From JANXSD01 sp038206385 (GTDB taxonomy: Bacteria > Bacteroidota > Bacteroidia > AKYH767-A > OLB10): DNA of 23,327 nt. Location: NCBI GenBank assembly GCA_038206385.1, contig JBBRAW010000047.1, forward strand, positions 1 through 23,327, written 5' to 3'. The position numbers and the translations under genes are program-made. Shown in pieces: positions 1 through 9,100 of this stretch; position 1 is the stretch's first letter, and each line of letters starts with the position of its first letter. A model generated the notes under the pieces. The model was given only the letters and a program-made list of their open reading frames with translations, was not told the origin of the DNA and did not search any database.

Positions 1-1
1 T

Positions 2-577
2 GGAGAAAAAACCTTTACTATAATTGGCGACAATACAACCATCAGAGAATTTGTTACCATCAATAAAGGAACAAACGCATTAGGGAAAACAGAAGTTGGT
101 GCAAATTGCTTGTTAATGGCCTATGTACACGTTGCACATGATTGCATTATTGGTAATCATGTAATACTTGCTAATTCAGTAAACCTCGCAGGACATGTTA
201 CTATAGAAGAGTGGGCAATATTAGAAGGATATGTTGGAGTATCCCAATTTGTTAGAATTGGAACCCATAGTTTTATTGGAGGACAAACAGGAGTTCGTAA
301 GGATGTACCACCATTCGTAAAAGCTGCACGTGAACCTCTATCGTATGCTGGAATAAATTCAGTGGGCTTACGCAGAAGAGGATATACCCAAGAAAGTGTA
401 AATGAAATTCAAGAAATTTATAGAATTATTTACCAGCAAGGATATACTGTAAACAAAGCATTAGGTATTGTAGAACAAGAAACTGCTGCATCTCAGCACC
501 GTGATAAAATTCTATCATTCATTCGTTCTGCAGATCGAGGAATTATGAGAGGCTTTAATGCTATTCAACAAGAATAA
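2..577 (+). CDS. lpxA: Acyl-ACP--UDP-N-acetylglucosamine O-acyltransferase (LpxA), 5' end outside window
   Basis: LpxA carries out the first step of lipid A synthesis, moving a 3-hydroxyacyl chain from acyl carrier protein to UDP-GlcNAc in the cytoplasm. The frame is open from base 2, so 191 residues of the C-terminal part are visible; the family is about 260 aa. The sequence shows the left-handed beta-helix hexapeptide repeats (GDNTTIREF, IGNHVILANSVNLAGHV, IGTHSFIGG), the LLMAYVHVAHDC block whose second His corresponds to the catalytic His of the E. coli enzyme, and the C-terminal helical part (GLRRRGY...IYRIIY, RSADRGIMRGF) typical of LpxA rather than LpxD. A TTG at 110 is internal and not the start. 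The next gene begins 11 bases downstream on the same strand, so the two are probably co-transcribed. In Bacteroidota, lpxA commonly follows an lpxC-fabZ fusion, which would lie upstream of this window. Confidence 0.96.
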   Translation, partial: GEKTFTIIGDNTTIREFVTINKGTNALGKTEVGANCLLMAYVHVAHDCIIGNHVILANSVNLAGHVTIEEWAILEGYVGVSQFVRIGTHSFIGGQTGVRKDVPPFVKAAREPLSYAGINSVGLRRRGYTQESVNEIQEIYRIIYQQGYTVNKALGIVEQETAASQHRDKILSFIRSADRGIMRGFNAIQQE

Positions 578-588
578 GTTTTTTATTA

Positions 589-1215
589 ATGACACGAATA
601 AAGCTAAATGCTGTTGGTAAACAATACGATGAAAAATGGATTTTCAGAGGAATAAATCTCGAATTAACTAACACTAATCATTTAGCAGTTACTGGATATA
701 ATGGCTCTGGAAAATCTACATTTTTGCAATTACTTTCTGCTTACACTTCACCAACGGAAGGGAATATTGAATTTTCAATAAATGAAAAGTTAGTTGATCC
801 AAATAAATGGTATGAACACATAACTTGTGGCGCACCTTATATCGATTTACCAGAAGATCTTACACTCCGTGAAAATGTTCGCTTCTTCAATTCATTTAAA
901 AAATTCCAAAACAATTTATCTGTTGAAGAGCTTTCAAATGTTTGCCATCTAAACGAATCGATTGACAAACAAGTAAAATATTTTTCGTCAGGAATGAAAC
1001 AACGATTAAAACTTGCACTTGCTATTACAGCAGATGTTCCAGTATTGTTTTTGGATGAACCTACCTCGAATCTCGACAGTAATGGAGTTGAATGGTATTG
1101 CGCAATGATGGACGAATATGCGAAAAATAAACTAGCTATTATTTGTTCTAATAATCAGCTATCAGAAACGAAATCGTGTAATGTGTTTATTAATATTAAC
1201 GATTACCATAATTAA
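589..1215 (+). CDS. ABC transporter ATP-binding protein (short, single ATPase domain)
   Basis: A 208-aa nucleotide-binding subunit that would power an ABC transporter; its substrate and partner permease are unknown. Walker A is GYNGSGKST (residues 36-44), the signature motif is FSSGMKQR (132-139) and Walker B with D-loop is VLFLDEPTSNLD (152-163). The His-switch position near the end reads IICSNNQ, so the usual His appears replaced by Asn. The classical Q-loop Gln is not obvious; the region around 80-95 reads CGAPYIDL...LTLREN. The size and motif pattern recall CcmA-like or short ABC-2 type ATPases. ATG 589 sits 11 bases after the lpxA stop, which suggests an operon and perhaps an envelope-related role. 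No permease gene follows. I see no terminator hairpin after the stop. Confidence 0.9.
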   Translation: MTRIKLNAVGKQYDEKWIFRGINLELTNTNHLAVTGYNGSGKSTFLQLLSAYTSPTEGNIEFSINEKLVDPNKWYEHITCGAPYIDLPEDLTLRENVRFFNSFKKFQNNLSVEELSNVCHLNESIDKQVKYFSSGMKQRLKLALAITADVPVLFLDEPTSNLDSNGVEWYCAMMDEYAKNKLAIICSNNQLSETKSCNVFININDYHN

Positions 1216-1366
1216 TTTTATTTTTTTTCTGTAACAAATACGGCACTTTTTTCATACAATTTGCATCTATTTCTTACAGTTGTTTGTATTCAAATTAAAT
1301 TGTTTTTTAAAAGATTAATTTTCATCCTATTTTTCATGTACCAATAATTGAACAAATAAAACTATC

Positions 1367-1519
1367 ATGATTAATCATTCAAGTACTAACAATTACCAAA
1401 GAATACCCAACACATCAAAAAAGACAAGCACAAGAATTGCCATTCCTGAATTACTATGCTTTGTAATTGAAGAATCATTAATTATGGGGATGCTTATCTC
1501 TATGTTTTGCTTAGTTTAA
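1367..1519 (+). CDS. Possible small hypothetical protein, 50 aa
   Basis: An ATG-initiated open frame of 50 codons ending in TAA. The N-terminal half is polar and basic (TSKKTSTR) and the C-terminal half is hydrophobic (LLCFVIEESLIMGMLISMFCLV, split by two Glu). I do not recognise it. There is no clear ribosome binding site and no good TAnnTTTG box upstream. The length is only modestly above chance for AT-rich DNA. It could be a small membrane-associated peptide or simply a random open frame in decaying DNA. Confidence 0.18.
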   Translation: MINHSSTNNYQRIPNTSKKTSTRIAIPELLCFVIEESLIMGMLISMFCLV

Positions 1520-1581
1520 AATGCAATATGTATTTCTGTTTTATTTAAAAATACAACTGGATTCATTTCTAAATTCATGAA

Positions 1582-1900
1582 CTATTTTTTCGAATTTTTC
1601 TCATTAAAAGCATAAATAGGAAGTATTCCATCCATCAGCTCTTTTTGTCTTTCAGAAGCTAATTCTTCAATTAGATTTTCATGCTGTTTAAAATTATCTT
1701 GAATAATAAAATCACTTCCTTTTGCCGAATAAATTGGCTTTAAAAATGCGCAACAGGAAGCATTAATTTCGGCTAATCATTTTGCTGAACCGCTTTACTT
1801 AAACTTCCATTAAATTGCTTGATTTCATCTCGAAAGAACTTAATTCTGTTTTGCCATTAATCAAGTTTTTAATTCATCGTGCTGAGTTGCTGAATTGTGT
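1582..1900 (-). pseudogene. Decayed protein-coding remnant (helical protein, C-terminal end)
   Basis: Read on the minus strand, three consecutive segments in different frames give protein-like, charged, helical sequence. From about 1900 to 1864 it reads QHDELKT and then meets TGA (1863-1861). In a second frame 1856-1776 reads NRIKFFRDEIKQFNGS and on to AVQQND. In a third frame 1776-1585 holds 64 codons including FLKPIYSAKGSDFIIQDNF and ENLIEELASERQKELMD, ending at TAG (1584-1582). The segments abut where a single-base indel would join them, so a gene with one nonsense and two frameshift lesions is the simplest reading. No start codon survives. The pattern faintly recalls a Bacteroidota family of small helical cytosolic proteins of unknown function, but I cannot assign it. 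Confidence 0.5.
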
Positions 1901-2291
1901 GTAGGGGATTTATGTTTAGCTGAGTTTTATAAAAACGAAATAGAGCTGTATAATTTATATAGCCCTATTATTTAATCTTTTGAAGAAAGCACAAATGAAA
2001 AACCACCTTTACGTGAAAAAACACATTGATGCAATACAACATTTTTCGTATTTTTTTCGAAAGGTTTCATGATTTAGTGATTTTTTAACCGATTTTCATT
2101 ACAAATTAAATCAATCCTTACAGCGATTTTAATTTTTGAAACCTTTTACAAATTATTTATAACGAACAACTTAGGTGTAAAACTATTCCTTTTCAATTAA
2201 AAAAGCTCAAACATCTCCTTAATTTCTTACATAAGTTTTAGAAATCAGATTAAGATCATTTCAAAATTGATTCTGAGAGTAGTTTGCAGTC

Positions 2292-2747
2292 ATGAAATCA
2301 ACAATGGATATGAAACAGTTCTCAAAATTAATGTTTGCAATATTGTGCTTAACACTGTTATCAAATTTCTCTTATTCCCAAGTACAGTTTTCAAGAAAAT
2401 ACAGAGTAGTGGCCTATAAAGCGGGTAATCCACAAGTATTTTCTATCTCTAATGAAGCGGAAGTAATTCCTTCCATGTCGATATATGTTCCTAATACTTT
2501 CACTCCAAATGGGGATGGTATTAATGATACATTTGGAATTGCCGGTGAGGCCATAAAAGACTTTAGTATTCAAGTTTATAATAGATGGGGTGAAATGATT
2601 TTCGAATCCGCAAATCCAAATCAACGTTGGGATGGAACTTTTAAAGGTGAAAAAGTTCCTCAAGGCGCTTATGTGTATCGACTAACTGCTCAAGGTGCAT
2701 CTGGCAAAAAAGAAAACAGAGAAGGCAACTTAAATGTGATTCGATAA
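2292..2747 (+). CDS. Minimal secreted protein with T9SS type B (gliding-motility-associated) C-terminal sorting domain
   Basis: A 151-aa exported protein. The N-terminus is a signal peptide ending near SNFSYSQ (about residue 30). Three in-frame ATGs exist (2292, 2304, 2310); 2310 gives the cleanest signal peptide (MKQFSKLMFAILCL), while 2292 is the longest frame. Residues 66-151 form a gliding_CterMt (TIGR04131-type, CHU_C) sorting domain with the hallmarks IYVPNTFTPNGDGINDTF, VYNRWGEMIFES, WDGTFKGE, VPQGAYVYRL and a final GNLNVIR. Only about 35 residues (YRVVAYKAGNP...SNEAEV) lie between them, and these resemble the last strands of the FN3-like domain that normally precedes this CTD in large proteins. 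Type B domains direct export by the type IX system and usually need a PorP/SprF partner. The role is unknown; it may be a CTD-only surface protein or a deletion remnant of a bigger adhesin. Confidence 0.88.
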   Translation: MKSTMDMKQFSKLMFAILCLTLLSNFSYSQVQFSRKYRVVAYKAGNPQVFSISNEAEVIPSMSIYVPNTFTPNGDGINDTFGIAGEAIKDFSIQVYNRWGEMIFESANPNQRWDGTFKGEKVPQGAYVYRLTAQGASGKKENREGNLNVIR

Positions 2748-2974
2748 TGACACTTATTTTAATCTCATATCTCGTTAATAAATTCTGGAAAAGGCAAGAA
2801 AGCCCTCTTCAATATTTTAACGAACGCCTTCGAGTAGCAGCTATTAAACTAGGTATTTTATAAGCAGATAACTTACTAGAAAGAATATCCTTTTCTTATG
2901 GGTGAACGTTCCATTAATAATGGTGAACACCAAAATTGTATTGGCTAAACATCAGATTTTGAAGTTTAATGATA

Positions 2975-2982
2975 TATTTTTG
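2975..2982 (+). promoter_or_regulatory. Candidate -7 box (TATTTTTG) for the first giant gene
   Basis: It matches the Bacteroidota -7 consensus TAnnTTTG. No -33 TTTG lies at the usual spacing of about 19-21 bases; the nearest TTTG (2958-2961) is too close. If used, the transcript would carry a leader of about 160 bases that includes the hairpin at 3103-3127. Such 8-mers also occur by chance in AT-rich DNA. Confidence 0.25.
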
Positions 2983-3102
2983 TATTGATTTTCAATATGT
3001 TATATTCCTTAAGGAAAAATATACTAGGTTAATCTCATTTTCCTATTACATTTGAGATGTCCACACCAAAAAACCTTCATTTAATCCAAAGCAAAAGACC
3101 TC

Positions 3103-3127
3103 CTACATCGGGATGTAGAACTTTTTT
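3103..3127 (+). terminator. Terminator-like hairpin immediately upstream of the first giant gene
   Basis: CTACAT (3103-3108) pairs with ATGTAG (3113-3118) around CGGG, followed by AAC and six T (3122-3127). It has intrinsic terminator form, but it ends only 21 bases before the start codon at 3149. It may stop read-through from upstream, or act as an attenuator in the leader if the promoter lies before it. No promoter-like box is visible in the 21 bases after it. Confidence 0.5.
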
Positions 3128-3148
3128 GCACCAATCACCCACCTAAAA

Positions 3149-6100
3149 ATGAATAAAAAGAAATTATCCGTTACACGGATGCTAATTCTAGGAATTTACG
3201 GACTTCTAGCGACATTAGTAAATGTAAAAGATGTAGACGCCCAAACGTGGACACCAAATAATTATTGGACGTTTGATGGCTCAAATTCTTTATCTGATTC
3301 TATGAGTAGGTCAAACCTTAACCCAAGTTATTTTGGTTCTACTTATACTGTAAGTGCTGCTCAAAGTGGAATTGGAACAGGAAAATTCATGACATTTAAT
3401 GGTTCTGAAAAGTTAATCGTTGCATCAAATCCTTTAGCACTCGACACGGGATTTACTATCGAGCTTTTAGTACGATTTGGACAGAATTCCCATGCGACAA
3501 TGGAAATCTTTGGAAGAAGAGATGCTGCAATAAGTATCAGATTTGGATTCCCATTTATTCGTTTTGGTACTCGTTCTATTCCTACTGGAGGAAGTTCATT
3601 AATTACTGATACTTATGAAATAGAATTAAACGGAATCGGCAGAGGTACTTATGGTTATTACACAGATAACAATTGGCATCACTTAGTTTTTAAATATGAT
3701 GCAAAAGCGGGTGTAAAAGAAATTTGGGTTGACGGACAGTTACCTATTGGATTTAGTAAGACATTACCTGCTGGGAGAATTCCTACTAATGCAACAAATT
3801 CTAATGATAATGTTTGTGATTTAAATACTACTACAACTTATTATTCTTTCATAGGTGATATTGATGAATTAGCTACCTATACTTTTCCATTACCTGGCGC
3901 TATGATCTTTAAACATTATAACGAGTCTTTGCAACATCAACATTTTAGTTTTAGCAATTCAACAACTCCTCCTCCTGCGCCTAGCTCTATTGTAGGATCA
4001 ATTGACATAACTGAATATGCACCGGGACACCCTAATGCAAATGTAGATGCAGTAACTCAGTTACAAACTTTTCCATCTTCTAGGTTTAAGCCAGGAAACA
4101 CGCTCTTTCCAAATATTCAAGTTTTTAATCCTGCTCATATTGCAGGTTGGCTTACTTCAAATTATACAAATACACAATTAATTAACCGTAGTAAAGATGT
4201 TCAAAAGGAATTAGTAACAAATTTTAATTATGCTTTTCAATTATCGAATAATTCAGGATCTGTTTCAGCATTTTCAGATACCAATACTTTTCCTGGTGCA
4301 TGGATTAAATATGCGAATCAAAATACTTCTTGGAGAACTTCTGTTAATTCTTATTGGCCTCAATTAATACCAAAGGATGCGGGAAAAACTTCTAAAGAAC
4401 CATATATGAGTTGCAGCTGTCAACCAAATAGTTCTTACCTTAAAAATGCTGCTGGGCAATTTTTAGATCAATGGGGAAATGTTGTTACGTCATATAAAGT
4501 AATTAGCCCTGAGGCACCGACGGATTCCATTAAACTTGATGGCCAAACTCAACGATATTATCTGGATCAATTAACAAAAAAACTAACTAGACCATTGGAT
4601 GTTATTTTCGAAAACGGCGAATCTACTCCTAGATGGGAACAAGCAGCGTTAACTAGTGACCCAACAGTGTTGGCAGCCTTCAACGCTAGCGGTTTAAATA
4701 ATTGGCACAAATACATGGGTAGAGCAATGAATCGATTCTCAAGTGCCTACGTGAATGAATTTAAAACTTTGCCATCATTAGCAAATACAAGATTTATCTA
4801 TTATCAAATTAATGGAAACCCACAATATAGTTGGGATTATGCAGAAACGCGTACACTAGAAACTCAAATTAATTCTCAATATTATTCTTCAGGTGACATC
4901 TACATGAAATGGGCTTGGAATTGGAGATACTGGTCGGCAGATGCGCATGGCTGGCAATTCCTTATCGACTCTCGCTTACCTGAGCTTACCATTGGAGATA
5001 AATTATACGGTCCTACTGTTTGTCCAGGTTGGGATAATAATGAGGAATCAAATGTTCGTCCAGCACAATGGTTAGGATTCTTAAAAGCTGTTGCAATGAC
5101 AGGTGCTGAATATTTTAATACTGGTTACTTTGTAGAGCAACTGCCTTACCAAAATCCGATGAATTATGTTTGGGAAATGGCTATGCCAGGTTACGCTCAA
5201 GCAATTACAAGTAGATATGAAGACCTACTTAAAAACGGATACATAATGGGTGGAGATATGCCAAATAACATTATTACCAATACAACTCAACCTGGTTATT
5301 CTTTTTATGCTGGTGATGTGCGAAAATTAGTTGTCGTACGTAAATCAAATACGATTGCAAAATATGCTATCACGGGAACAATTCAACCAAACTCCAATGT
5401 TCAAGGGAATGCAGATATAAATTCTACTGCAACGATAAATTTAGATGGACAAAAATTAACGTTCAATATCCGTCGACAAGGAAGTACTTATATTTATGAC
5501 AACTCAAACACTTCATCACCTGTATTCTATCAACTTGATGCATGGCACGAAGCTTCTCATCCATATTTTTGGGATAAATCATTTAAGTTAGAGGCAGAAC
5601 TTTTTGATAACGTTAATGCAAGTGTAGAAATTAAAACAGAAGTTCCTGCTGGAACAAAAGTTGGAGATTTTACTAATTACACTTCTTACATTGGCTTTAA
5701 ATCTCCATCTACTGCGGAATATAATTTCACCCCACGTGGAACCACAACTTCAAGCTATTATGTTTGGGTTCGAGCACGTTCTAAAGATGGAAGTAATACT
5801 GGATTTAACTTGCAATTAGATGGAACAATAAATCATAGTGTTGCTTGTGTAATTGGTACAACTTGGACCTGGTATTGTTTCAATACTTCTAATAGCTTAC
5901 CAATTGCTTATTCAAATCTTTCACTTCAAAATCATAAGCTAGCTGTTACTGCAACTACAGCAATGTTAGAAATTGATCAAATTACTGTCACTCCACAATC
6001 TGGAAATTACTATACCGTATTTGCAGCAGCATGTAATGCAACTACGCCTCCAACAGCAACTATCACCGCTGCAGGTCCAATAACGTTTTGTCAAGGAAAC

Positions 6101-9100
6101 AATGTAATATTATCTGCAAATACAGGTACTGTTTATCTATGGTCAAATGGGGCTACAACACAAAATATAACAATTAGTACCGCAGGAAACTATACTGTTG
6201 CTGTAACAAGTGCAAACGGAACGGCTATCTCTTCTCCAACTGCTGTTGTAGTAAATACTATTCCAACAAATACTATTACTACATCCGGGCCAACCACATT
6301 CTGTCAAGGTGGAAACGTGACATTAACTTCATCCTCTAATAGTGGTACTTATCTTTGGTCTAATGGTGTTACTGCTGCTTCAATCAATACATCAACTTCT
6401 GGAAATTACAATGTTACTGTAACAGGTGCTAATGGATGTTCTTCTACTTCTGCAATCACTTCTGTTATTGCAAGTAGTACGGTACCATCTATAATTACAG
6501 CGAGTGGTGCAACTACTTTCTGCCAAGGTGGAAATGTAAACTTAACGGCAAATACCGGCATCGCCTATAAATGGTCAACAGGTGCAACTACTTCTTCTAT
6601 TAATGTTACAACAACGGGAAATTACTCTGTGTCCGTGACTCAGTCAGGTGGATGTTCTACAACCTCTTCTGCAATTGCAATTACAGCGAGCAATTCAATA
6701 CCTGCAACTATTTCAGCTAGTGGTCCCTCTACATTCTGTTCTGGTGGATTGGTTACTATTATTGCAAGTTCAGGAAGTTCCTATAAATGGTCGAATGGTG
6801 CAACAACGCCCTCAATCGCGTTAAGCTCTTCTGGAACCTATAATGTAACTGTAACGCAGTCTGGTGGTTGCTCTTCAACCTCATCTTCTTATGTAGCTTC
6901 AGTTTTACCACTCCCTTCAAATGCAGTTACAACTTCTGGTGCTTTAACCTTTTGTCAAGGTGGTTCTGTGAATTTAACTGCTAGTGCTAGTTTATCTACA
7001 TACAAATGGTCGACTGGTGCAACTACATCTTCAATAAATGCAAGTTCATCTGGAAGCTATCGTGTTACTGTTACTGGATCCAATGGATGTTCTTCAGTGT
7101 CATCTTCATACGTTGTTTCGTCAACGCCTTCTGTTCCATCAACTATAACAGCTGGAGGACCCACCACTTTCTGTATTGGAGGAAATGTTACTTTAACAGC
7201 AAATGCAGGTAGTGCTTTTTTATGGTCAACAGGGGCTACTACTGCTTCAATTTCAGTGTCAACTAGCGGAAATTATGCTGTTTCAGTTACCCAATCTAGT
7301 GGTTGTAGTTCTTCTTCTTCTCCATTATCAATTACGGCTAGCAATGCTGCTCCAGCAATTGTCACTGCAAGCGGTACAACTACTTTTTGTCAGGGTGGTG
7401 CAGTAACATTATTTGCAAGTTCTGGAAGTAATTACTTATGGTCTAATGGAGCAACAACTTCATCAATTTCATTGAGTAATTCAGGAACCTATAATGTAAC
7501 AATTACACAGGCAGGTGGATGTAGCTCAGTTTCTTCTCAAACATCGGTTGTAGTAAATGCTATTCCTTCACAAACTGTCAATACATCAGGACCAACAACT
7601 TTTTGTCAAGGAAATTCAGTTACACTATCTGCAACTGCAACATCCTCTACCTTTAAATGGTCAACAGGTGCTACAACCGCTTCAATTATTGCTAATACCT
7701 CTGGAAATTATAATGTAACTATAACTGGAGCTAATGGATGTTCTATTCAATCAATTGCAATACCAGTTAATGCTAGTAGTAATGTTCCAGCAACAATTAC
7801 TACTAGTGGTTCTACTACATTTTGTGTAGGTGGCAACGTAACATTAACAGCAAATAGCGGAACAGCTTATTTATGGTCGAATGGTTCAACTTCTTCCTCA
7901 ATAAATGTGACTACAACTGGATCATATACTGTTCGAGTATCACAATTAGGTGGATGTAGTGCAACTTCAGTCGCAACTACAGTAACTTCTTCCTCTTCAG
8001 CACCTGCTACTATTACTGCGAGTGGTCCAATTGTATTCTGTCAAGGAAGTAGTGTTACATTAACAGCCAACACAGGTAGTTCATATTTATGGTCTACAGG
8101 GGCAACTACTGCATCTATTACAACAGTTTCTTCTGGGAATTTCACTGTAACAGTAAATCAATTGGGCGGATGTAATGGGGTATCACCGATTACTAATGTA
8201 AATGCAATTACCAATATTCCTGCATCAATAATTGCAAATGGCCCACTTACTTTTTGCGGAGGAGGAAGTGTAATCTTAAATGCAAATTCTGGTTCTGCTT
8301 ATTTATGGTCTAATGGCGCTACTACTTCTTCTATTACGGTAAACACCACTGGCTCCTATCTCGTTACTGTATCACAAATTGGTGGATGTACTTCAATAGC
8401 ACCTTCTGTAAGTGTGAACGCAAGCTCTGGATCATCAACACCTGCAACAGTATCCCCATCTGGTTCAGTCAGCATTTGCCAAGGTGGAAATACAACATTT
8501 ACTGCAAGTGCTGGTAATATTTATCTATGGTCAACTGGAGCAACAACTGCTTCAATTACTGCAACATCATCTGGAAATTATTTAGTAACGGTTACTCAGT
8601 CAGGGGGCTGTTCTGCAGTCTCATCACCAAGTACTTTAGTAGTAAATCCAATTGCTAGTTTTACAATGGGAGTGAGTGGTCCTTTGTCTTTTTGTAATGG
8701 AGGAAAAGTAGTATTCTCTATTGTAAGCTCAACTCCAAATATTGGATATGTGTGGTATAAAAACAATGTGGTGATGAGTGGGGTCTCAACTTCAAGTTAT
8801 ACTGCTTCAACTGCTGGAACTTACCTTGCAAGAGTTCAACTTGGAGGCTGTGGTGCATTCTCTAACAGATATTCAGTAACTATTCCTTGCCGTGAAGGTG
8901 AAATCATAAACAAAAGTGATTTTAACTTTACTGCCTACCCAAATCCTTTTGTTGATGCAACAACACTAGCATTTGAATTAACGGACCCAACAGAAGTTAC
9001 TGTTCGAATATTAGATATGTCAGGCAAACTAATTGATATTCTCCTCAACAAAATAAATGTTAATGCTGGTGAAACTAAAATAGAATATGCAACAAGTAAT

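Larger units (their letters stand above)
1216..2291. other. Gene-poor intergenic stretch, 1.08 kb
   Basis: AT-rich DNA with no convincing intact gene. It holds a 50-codon plus-strand open frame (1367-1519), a decayed minus-strand coding remnant (about 1582-1900), a weak AT-rich hairpin (1945-1952 with 1956-1963, one G-T pair), and a separated 10-bp inverted repeat (AAAGGTTTCA at 2060-2069, its complement at 2137-2146). No TAnnTTTG promoter was found close to the gene at 2292. The stretch looks like a site of gene loss between the lpxA operon and the secreted-protein region. Confidence 0.7.
2748..3148. other. Intergenic stretch / leader of the first giant gene
   Basis: Holds a 38-codon open frame whose ATG (2747-2749) overlaps the stop of the preceding gene as TAATG and which ends at 2863; it reads MTLILISYLVNKF and on to KLGIL and is not recognised. 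It also holds a TAnnTTTG-like box at 2975-2982 and a terminator-like hairpin at 3103-3127, only 21 bases before the ATG at 3149. Nothing else is evident. Confidence 0.6.

Noticed and set aside
1945..1963. AT-rich hairpin as a terminator
   Set aside because: Eight pairs, mostly A-T with one G-T, a three-base loop and no clean T tract; too weak and not next to a gene end.
6046..8890. Regularly spaced repeats that might be taken for a CRISPR or a satellite array
   Set aside because: The repeats are in frame within one long coding region, have a period of about 215 bp and encode an Ig-like protein module; unit length and coding constraint explain them.
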